Of a stretch of DNA of 38,410 nt, positions 33,217 to 38,410 are shown one piece after another (positions within the stretch are counted from its first letter, which is position 1; each line of letters starts with the position of its first letter). The stretch is taken from the NCBI GenBank assembly GCA_937911505.1, contig CALEMF010000084.1:1-38410 (forward strand), given 5' to 3'. Source of the stretch: an uncultured Cytophagales bacterium (GTDB lineage Bacteria; Bacteroidota; Bacteroidia; Cytophagales; Thermonemataceae). The notes beneath the pieces were generated by a model. It saw nothing but the letters and a program-made list of their open reading frames with translations, was not told the origin of the DNA and ran no database searches. The translations under genes were made by a program, and so were the position numbers.

Positions 33217-33648
33217 CTATTTATTGATCTGCTTTATATATTTTTGTAAATGGTCTTTCATTATAGTGAGCCCTTTGTGGGAAGTATCTACAAGATAGAC
33301 TTGTTTTTCTTGCATTCCTGATTTAACCCAAACTTTATTAGCTTCCAAATCGCCCTCTCTTACAATAATAAGCGTGTAGTATCGGATATCCGCTTCCCAG
33401 TCAGCAATAGTAAGTTGATTAAAGTCTGAAATTTTGGGATCATTGTTGATATTACTTTGGCCAATGTCTGATGCTAGAAAAACCTCAAAGTCTTCAAATT
33501 GATAATGAGGGTTGTTGTTGTCATAGTTACGATAGGTTTGCCGATCACCGTTTCTCAGAACGAAAGTTTTTATTTGCTCAAACGCTTCTAATGAAACAAG
33601 ATTTGAGATATTCTCGAAATTAATGGCGTCGCTCTTATTCTTTTTCAT
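33217..33648 (-). CDS. Hypothetical protein
   Basis: A 143-residue soluble, mildly acidic protein with no signal peptide. Segments such as WEADIRYYTLIIVREGDLEA and VYLVDTSHKGLTIMKDHLQK suggest an alpha/beta fold. It lies 46 bp after the SUKH gene and 27 bp before the oxidoreductase on the same strand. Not recognised; pairing with SUKH might indicate an immunity-type role, weakly. Confidence 0.72.
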   Translation of the reverse strand: MKKNKSDAINFENISNLVSLEAFEQIKTFVLRNGDRQTYRNYDNNNPHYQFEDFEVFLASDIGQSNINNDPKISDFNQLTIADWEADIRYYTLIIVREGDLEANKVWVKSGMQEKQVYLVDTSHKGLTIMKDHLQKYIKQINK

Positions 33649-33694
33649 ACCATCCTCAGTGCGTTTGTATTAATATTTATAAGGATCTTTCTAT

Positions 33695-34384
33695 TTACAC
33701 CTCTTCCATATCATCATATGAAGTGTAATACCAGTCAGTTTTAATTACACTTAAAAGACTATCGAATCTCTCTTGGCTACTTGTTCCTATAAAAATTCCT
33801 GTACACCCATCATTTATATCAAACGAAAGGCTTATTACTTCGTGAAATTGATCGGTATAGACCCTTTGATTTTCTCTACTTATTGCCTCTACTAATACCC
33901 ATTTCTCTTCTATGAACCTTACTGTTTCTTCATTTACTTGTCCAAAAAAGCTAGCATTGAATTTTAAGCCGCCAAATACACCATTATAGACGGCCATCAG
34001 TAGAAAAAAGTCACTTGTTGTCTTCGCCTCTAAAAACCAGTCGGGTGTTTTTCTATTTGGTGAATAATTACCATAAATAGGTGGGTTGTCAAGCCTTAAT
34101 TCTTTCTCCTTAATACCCCAAAAGGCAACTACCTGATTTTCTTCATAGAGTATTAAATACCTGTCAATAGAAAAATAAACCTCTTTTTCTGGTTGTAGAA
34201 GTCTGTTATGGGAGAAGTTAATACCTGAGTGGCGTCCTAGTGTTAAATAGTATGTTTTAAGGCTTGGAGGTAATGCTAGGTTTAGTTTCTTCTCTAAAGA
34301 TGCTACCTCAGCTTCAGTGAAACCATAATTTTGTTTTTCTGGCAGATGGTAGAGCTTTCTAATCTGTACAAATGCTTGAGGCAT
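33695..34384 (-). CDS. SMI1/KNR4 (SUKH) family protein
   Basis: A 229-residue protein with the SUKH opening FTEAEVASLEKKLNLALPPS followed by LKTYYLTLGRHSG (about 22-54), and later DRYLILYEENQVVAFWGI. The family includes immunity proteins of toxin systems and stand-alone regulators. No toxin gene is next to it. First gene of the operon running to the glycosyltransferase. Confidence 0.85.
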   Translation of the reverse strand: MPQAFVQIRKLYHLPEKQNYGFTEAEVASLEKKLNLALPPSLKTYYLTLGRHSGINFSHNRLLQPEKEVYFSIDRYLILYEENQVVAFWGIKEKELRLDNPPIYGNYSPNRKTPDWFLEAKTTSDFFLLMAVYNGVFGGLKFNASFFGQVNEETVRFIEEKWVLVEAISRENQRVYTDQFHEVISLSFDINDGCTGIFIGTSSQERFDSLLSVIKTDWYYTSYDDMEEV

Positions 34385-34401
34385 ACGTTAGAAACAAATC
34401 A

Positions 34402-34572
34402 TTACCTTTGTAAGGTAGAGAATAAAAGTGGTTTAACCAATAAACTGACGACCTCGTAGCGCTTGAGTAAGTAGTCGTAAAGGGTATTTTGGATACCTGT
34501 GTTGTGGTTATTGAAAAAAGGATACGCTGTGGCTTTAACCGAAGTTACTATATCGTTATTAGGTATAAGTTG
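34402..34572 (-). other. Coding-like remnant between SUKH and serine hydrolase genes
   Basis: One minus-strand frame reads 56 codons between stops with coding-like composition (TSVKATAYPFFNNHNTGIQN, then TLYDYLLKRYEVVSLLVKPL). It lacks a standard start codon. Probably the end of a decayed gene; no family assigned. Confidence 0.3.
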
Positions 34573-34605
34573 TTATAATACATACCAATAAAGTAGTAGA
34601 TTATA

Positions 34606-35685
34606 TCAATTGATCACTTCATTAAGCTTTTCCCAGAAAACGTTATCAAAGTCAGAAAGTGCAAAGTCTGAGTCACTTACATTAGAGGCCTCGCCCATTC
34701 TAATGACGATCATCTTTTTACTAGGAACAATGTAGAGCCTTTGCTCTGCAAAACCCATAGCAGCGTACATATCGGTTGGCGCGTTGGGAACGATTGACCC
34801 TTGAAAAACCTCTTGACTGTTCGATAACATGAAAGTAGGCTGACCATTAAGCCACCACATATAACCATAAGAAGGGTTGATCTCTTGAGAAGGCTGAACA
34901 CTTGCTTGGAAGAAGTCTTCAGCTACGATGGTTTCTTCTTCCCACTTTCCCTGATTGAGTGCAAGAAGACCAAATCGGGCCATACTTCTGGTGTCGCTGT
35001 GGTATATTTTGAAGATAGGACCGAAGTTCCAGAACCCTTCCATCCCAATTTTACTTTCGAGTTTTTCTGTAAAGTAAGCCTGAAAGTCTTGGTCGCTTAC
35101 TTCACTGATGATGTCGATAAGAATTTGAAATACATTATTATACGACCAACGTGTACCAGCATCAGCTAGGTAAGTTAGGTTGTCTTTTGTGATAAAATTA
35201 CTTTCATCATTAAGACCAGAAGACATACTAAGTAAGTGGTAAGGTTGTATAAGTGCCTCTTTTTCAAGGGGAGCGCTTGTCCATTCTGTACCTATGTAAT
35301 CAGATACCTTGCTAGTGATATTGATGAGCCCTTCTTGCTGAGCAATACCCGTAGTGGCTGTTACGAGTGTTTTCCCAGCACTATTCCACTCCCAAGTATC
35401 AGTAGCGCTATGACCGTTAAAATATTCTTCTACTACGATTCGTCCGTTTACTAAAATCATGAAAGATCTAGCATTATCTTCAGCAAGAAAGCGCTTTAAT
35501 TCTTCAAGTTTGTCTAGGTTCCAATCTAAGCTATCAATAGGGGTAGTGGCCCATTCATCACCAGTTAGAGGAGGAAAGTACGTGTTCTCTTCCTCTGCTG
35601 GAGGTATAGGTACGGTAGGTTCGTCATCTGGATCGGTACAACTAACTACGAAAAGTAGCATAACGAATAAGTATATACGGTACAT
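34606..35685 (-). CDS. Lipoprotein serine hydrolase of the beta-lactamase/PBP4* family
   Basis: A 359-residue protein. Lipobox VVSC (Cys16) with acidic TDPDDE. The catalytic S-x-x-K is S102-A-G-K105 and the Y-x-N is Y181-N-N183, as in class C beta-lactamase-like esterases and peptidases. The third motif (HxG/KTG-type) is not clear. By family it hydrolyses an ester, amide or peptide at the outer or inner membrane surface; resistance is not implied. Stands alone, with an alpha/beta hydrolase upstream. Confidence 0.88.
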   Translation of the reverse strand: MYRIYLFVMLLFVVSCTDPDDEPTVPIPPAEEENTYFPPLTGDEWATTPIDSLDWNLDKLEELKRFLAEDNARSFMILVNGRIVVEEYFNGHSATDTWEWNSAGKTLVTATTGIAQQEGLINITSKVSDYIGTEWTSAPLEKEALIQPYHLLSMSSGLNDESNFITKDNLTYLADAGTRWSYNNVFQILIDIISEVSDQDFQAYFTEKLESKIGMEGFWNFGPIFKIYHSDTRSMARFGLLALNQGKWEEETIVAEDFFQASVQPSQEINPSYGYMWWLNGQPTFMLSNSQEVFQGSIVPNAPTDMYAAMGFAEQRLYIVPSKKMIVIRMGEASNVSDSDFALSDFDNVFWEKLNEVIN

Positions 35686-35816
35686 GCTTATCTAGACTTT
35701 ATTAGATAGATTGTAAAAAATACGATAGGTTTAATAAAAAGACTTTTTTATCTATTCTTATAGCCCTTCGAGAGGTGACTATCCTATACAAGTACTTACT
35801 ACAAGGGTTAATACAC

Positions 35817-36626
35817 TTACACTATCCCTACTTTTTTGTAGAAATCTTTGAGGGCTTGCGTTACTTCTATTGGCTTTTCGATGGCTGCAGAATGACCAGC
35901 ATCAGCAATGGTATACAGGTTGGCATTGGGGATTGTTTCTACCAACCTTTTACTGTGGATGGGTGGCGTAGCAACGTCGAACTCGCCTATGATGACTGCG
36001 GTAGGTATTTGAAGATTTGATAGCTTCTCTAATACACTACCACGTGCAAAGATACCTTTCCCAAAAGGGACTAGTCCTTTTTTGTCCTGACCTGTGATAA
36101 TATTGCGCCACTTTTTAACTTCTTGTTTACGGGTGGTATCTTTCAGAAATGTGTCGTGAAATATGATAGACATGACTTGGCCAGTTACTGGAAACCAACC
36201 GATATTTTTGACAACCCATAGTAAGAGATTATTTTTCTTTAAGGTTTTGGCAGATTCCTCCTCAGCAGAGGTGTCCATAAGCACCAGTGATTTTAGTAAA
36301 TCTGGCCTGCGTAATGCAATACGCATACCCACGAATCCCCCTGTAGACATCCCAACAAAATGTACGGGACCTATCGCTAGTTCTTCGATAAACTTGATAG
36401 CATCGGTAACGAGGTTGTCTAATGCATAGCCATCTTTCGTGACCTCGCTTTCTCCGTGGCCGCGATGATCATAAGCGATACATCGAAACTGTTTTTGCAG
36501 GGCATCGATCTGTCCGTTAAACATCGTTTTGTTCATCAAGTAGCCGTGTGAGAAAAGGAGGGTTTCGCTTCCATCTCCTACAGATTCATAATGTAATGTG
36601 ACGTCATTTACTTGTACGGTTGGCAT
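35817..36626 (-). CDS. Alpha/beta hydrolase
   Basis: A 269-residue alpha/beta-hydrolase: oxyanion loop SHGYL, DHRGHGES, nucleophile elbow GMSTG (Ser94), then the acid in GEFDVATPP and the histidine in ADAGHSAAIEKP. A complete triad is present. Typical of small esterases, lactonases or haloperoxidase-like enzymes; the substrate is unknown. ATG at 36626 is preferred to a TTG at 36701 that would add a hydrophobic leader; an export signal from that start is not excluded. Confidence 0.9.
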   Translation of the reverse strand: MPTVQVNDVTLHYESVGDGSETLLFSHGYLMNKTMFNGQIDALQKQFRCIAYDHRGHGESEVTKDGYALDNLVTDAIKFIEELAIGPVHFVGMSTGGFVGMRIALRRPDLLKSLVLMDTSAEEESAKTLKKNNLLLWVVKNIGWFPVTGQVMSIIFHDTFLKDTTRKQEVKKWRNIITGQDKKGLVPFGKGIFARGSVLEKLSNLQIPTAVIIGEFDVATPPIHSKRLVETIPNANLYTIADAGHSAAIEKPIEVTQALKDFYKKVGIV

Positions 36627-36739
36627 AGGCAGTGTATTAATTCTTTTGGGTAATGGCTTAGAGGTAAGTATTAAGATAGAGATTAATACGTTTAGAATCA
36701 ATGTATACCCTAAATGGCTTCACTACTTTGTAGTACTTA

Positions 36740-37405
36740 TCATAAATTCATACGCACAAACAGGCCAACGTTTTGAAAGTTACCAGTATTTTGAAAGAAT
36801 TGGTTGAAGTCTGCTCCAATACCAAATTGAAACCTTTCTTTGTAATTTAAACCCACTCTGATAAGCTGGCTACTCTGCTGGTGAGCTGTAAACACACCTA
36901 AAATCTCTCTTGTGGGACTAAAGTCGGTTTTATCAAGTTGGAGATTTGTACTGAAAATTAATTGGGTAAAGAGCCCCCATTTGTCGTTCAAAGTGGGCAT
37001 ATAGCCTACTATACCAAGTACATTGAAGGCTTTAACATCATCTAGGAGCAGGGTAGGGTACGCTTCAATAAAAAAATCGCCTTTTTTACTAGCGTGGCTT
37101 AAGCTAAGTCCTATGGCAGGCATAAAGTCTTCGCCTGCGTATCCACCACCTGCGGAAATACCAATCCAATCTTTGATTTGATAGGTCAGTTGTGCCTCAA
37201 GAGAGAAGTTGTTATACATACTATTGCGGTGGTCAATAGCGAAGCGGCTGAAGGTGAAAAGGTTTAACTTACCAGCAGCGTCAATATCTTTCTGCCAGTA
37301 ACTAATATAATGTGTTTGTCTATTACCTACTAAGACTTCTGTTGGGATTTGTGCAAACGCAAAATGGCTACAGATCGAGAGAATTAGGAACAATACTTTT
37401 TTCAT
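36740..37405 (-). CDS. Outer-membrane beta-barrel-like protein
   Basis: A 221-residue exported protein with signal peptide MKKVLFLILSICSHFAFAQ, then alternating strands (LTYQIKDWIGISAGGGYAGE; RFQFGIGADFNQFF) and an end GLFVRMNL, a barrel-type C terminus. The ATG at 37405 fits the signal peptide; a longer frame from 37456 is not credible. It lies directly behind the third Crp/Fnr gene, with two FNR-type boxes between. Confidence 0.8.
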   Translation of the reverse strand: MKKVLFLILSICSHFAFAQIPTEVLVGNRQTHYISYWQKDIDAAGKLNLFTFSRFAIDHRNSMYNNFSLEAQLTYQIKDWIGISAGGGYAGEDFMPAIGLSLSHASKKGDFFIEAYPTLLLDDVKAFNVLGIVGYMPTLNDKWGLFTQLIFSTNLQLDKTDFSPTREILGVFTAHQQSSQLIRVGLNYKERFQFGIGADFNQFFQNTGNFQNVGLFVRMNL

Positions 37406-37460
37406 CTTGAAACGTGTTTTAGTTGATAGTACAAAGCTAAAACAGCACTGTCTCAAGCGC

Positions 37461-37498
37461 TTTGATGTACCTCAAAAAGGCATTTGATCTACATCAAA
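37461..37498. promoter_or_regulatory. Pair of FNR-type boxes
   Basis: ttgatctacatcaa (37484-37497) matches TTGAT-N4-ATCAA exactly; ttgatgtacctcaa (37462-37475) has one mismatch. Centres are 22 bp apart, about two helical turns. The pair is also one larger inverted repeat of 16-nt arms. It lies 57 bp upstream of the barrel ATG and 4 bp after the regulator's stop codon. Confidence 0.75.
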
Positions 37499-37501
37499 AA
37501 G

Positions 37502-38074
37502 TTATTTACCACTCCTAATCCTACTGAGGGTTTCTTGCGAGATATTGAGGTAAGAGGAAATGTTGCCCAAGGAAATTCTTCGTGAAAAGGTAGGAGCCCT
37601 TTCTAATAGATTGTGATAGCGTTCGGTGGCATTCAAAAATTGGAGTTCATCTACTCTTTGGTCTATTTGAGCAAAGTAAAAGCTTTCTAACATCTTGATG
37701 TACCACCTACAAAAAGAGTGATGTTTTTGCTGAAGCGCCGTAATAGTAGCTTGAGGGATGGCATAGATGATACTGTCTTCTAGCAATTGGATACTCTCGC
37801 GCGAAGCGTTTTGGTTGAGGAGTGAGATAACATTGGAGGTAAAGCTGTACTCGGCTGAGAACCAAGTATTGCGTTCTTTACCTTTTTCGTCTGTATAGAA
37901 ATGCCTGACCAAACCACGATGAATGACCCAGATATGCTTGCAAACTTTTCCTTCTCTTAGTAAGAAGTAATCTTTAGGTATATCGAGTAATTGAAAGCTT
38001 TTACAAAACTCCTCTAATACTTCTTTGGGCAACTCCCAAACACCTTGTATAAATTCAGTTACGTCTGTGTCCAT
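37502..38074 (-). CDS. Crp/Fnr-family transcriptional regulator
   Basis: A 190-residue regulator: cNMP-binding-like domain (about 20-115; VIHRGLVRHFYTDEKGKERN) and C-terminal helix-turn-helix (about 165-190; LGNISSYLNISQETLSRIRS). It is followed by two FNR-type boxes and a barrel gene, which it presumably controls. No full Fe-S cysteine set is seen, so despite the boxes it may not sense oxygen as E. coli FNR does. Confidence 0.92.
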   Translation of the reverse strand: MDTDVTEFIQGVWELPKEVLEEFCKSFQLLDIPKDYFLLREGKVCKHIWVIHRGLVRHFYTDEKGKERNTWFSAEYSFTSNVISLLNQNASRESIQLLEDSIIYAIPQATITALQQKHHSFCRWYIKMLESFYFAQIDQRVDELQFLNATERYHNLLERAPTFSRRISLGNISSYLNISQETLSRIRSGK

Positions 38075-38232
38075 ATGAAGCCTGACAAATAAAATATTAA
38101 ACGTCTATGAAGTAGATGAATGAAAGTAACCAGCCTCTTCATTACTTTTTTATCTTCATAAGTTAATTAATAAGCGATTGTCAAGCAATTGTTTGGTTGT
38201 TTCGTAAAAATACACCTTTTCTTTTGCTATGA

Positions 38233-38410
38233 CCTAAGAGAATGTTTAAGAATTAAATTCTGTGTAATTAACATTTTACGAAGTCTTCATCACTAATACT
38301 TATATTTATCTTTCGTTCATTTTTTAGCTTCGCTGAACTCCACTTCGTTCCGGTTCTTGATGAAAAACGAACCAAAAAATCAAGAAACCGAGCTTGCGAG
38401 CTCAGCGAAG
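38233..38410. repeat. Right copy of terminal repeat with hairpin core
   Basis: The flank (about 38233-38336) matches the left flank at 121-213 in inverted orientation (aatgtttaagaattaaat, attaacatttt, ctttcgttcatttttt). The core (38338-38410) starts cttcgctgaactc and ends gagctcagcgaag, an imperfect palindrome, and carries ccacttcgttccggt in the same direction as the left copy. The window ends exactly at the core's end. Confidence 0.75.

Noticed and set aside
34606..35685. Class C beta-lactamase
   Set aside because: S-x-x-K and Y-x-N are shared with many esterases and peptidases; no clear third motif or other support.
1..38410. CRISPR array, prophage or conjugative element
   Set aside because: No regularly spaced repeats, cas genes, phage structural genes, relaxase or type IV secretion genes seen.

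Overview
The window looks like a chromosomal or large-replicon segment of a Bacteroidota bacterium, most likely of the Cytophagales; the order is an inference. Reasons: low GC; few recognisable Shine-Dalgarno sites; at least one good Bacteroidota-type promoter (TTTG-N19-yAnnTTTG before the tRNA cluster); C-terminal-aromatic outer-membrane beta-barrels; and many genes of types common in that phylum (VanW, MerC, TfoX, DinB-like, Dph6-like, exported metallo-beta-lactamase-fold proteins). No phage structural genes, transposase, integrase, replication gene or CRISPR array is visible.

Layout. Both ends carry copies of one repeat, with flanks inverted relative to each other, so the segment may simply be the unique DNA between two repeat copies. 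0.3-8 kb (+ strand): Crp/Fnr regulator, exported DJ-1/PfpI protein, RimK-like ligase, six-helix membrane protein, family-1 glycosyltransferase, second Crp/Fnr regulator, outer-membrane barrel and exported MBL-fold hydrolase. 8.2-14 kb (- strand): interrupted small gene, ECF sigma factor coupled to a quinone oxidoreductase, VanW-glycosyltransferase fusion, degraded grpB fragment, SUKH-like protein, intact GrpB. 14.1-21.5 kb (+): second MBL hydrolase/barrel pair with an AraC regulator, a convergent TetR gene, then three tandem paralogues of membrane-anchored two-domain beta-sandwich proteins, the first frameshifted. 21.6-25 kb (-): Dph6-like enzyme with two small partners, and a wax-synthase-like/MBOAT membrane pair. 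25.1-25.7 kb (-): four tRNA genes (two normal Ser, two Leu-anticodon genes with short variable arms) behind a leader with two hairpins. 25.8-38.1 kb (-): mainly metabolic and hypothetical genes, including a methyltransferase, MerC, TfoX, glycosyltransferase/oxidoreductase/SUKH operon, lipoprotein serine hydrolase, alpha/beta hydrolase, and an outer-membrane protein behind a third Crp/Fnr regulator.

How it works together. Three times a Crp/Fnr gene is followed on the same strand by a palindromic site and then by a gene for an exported protein; the third site is a pair of FNR-type boxes. Two copies of an MBL-hydrolase plus beta-barrel module occur with different gene orders and different regulators. 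TetR has a strong palindrome at its own start, facing the beta-sandwich array. These are the best candidates for undescribed systems. Several genes are broken by single-base shifts or stops (barrel at 6.6 kb, array gene at 17.5 kb, fragments near 8.4, 12.6 and 27 kb). Two of the breaks lie in short homopolymers and could be sequencing errors. All functions are read from sequence motifs without database searches.
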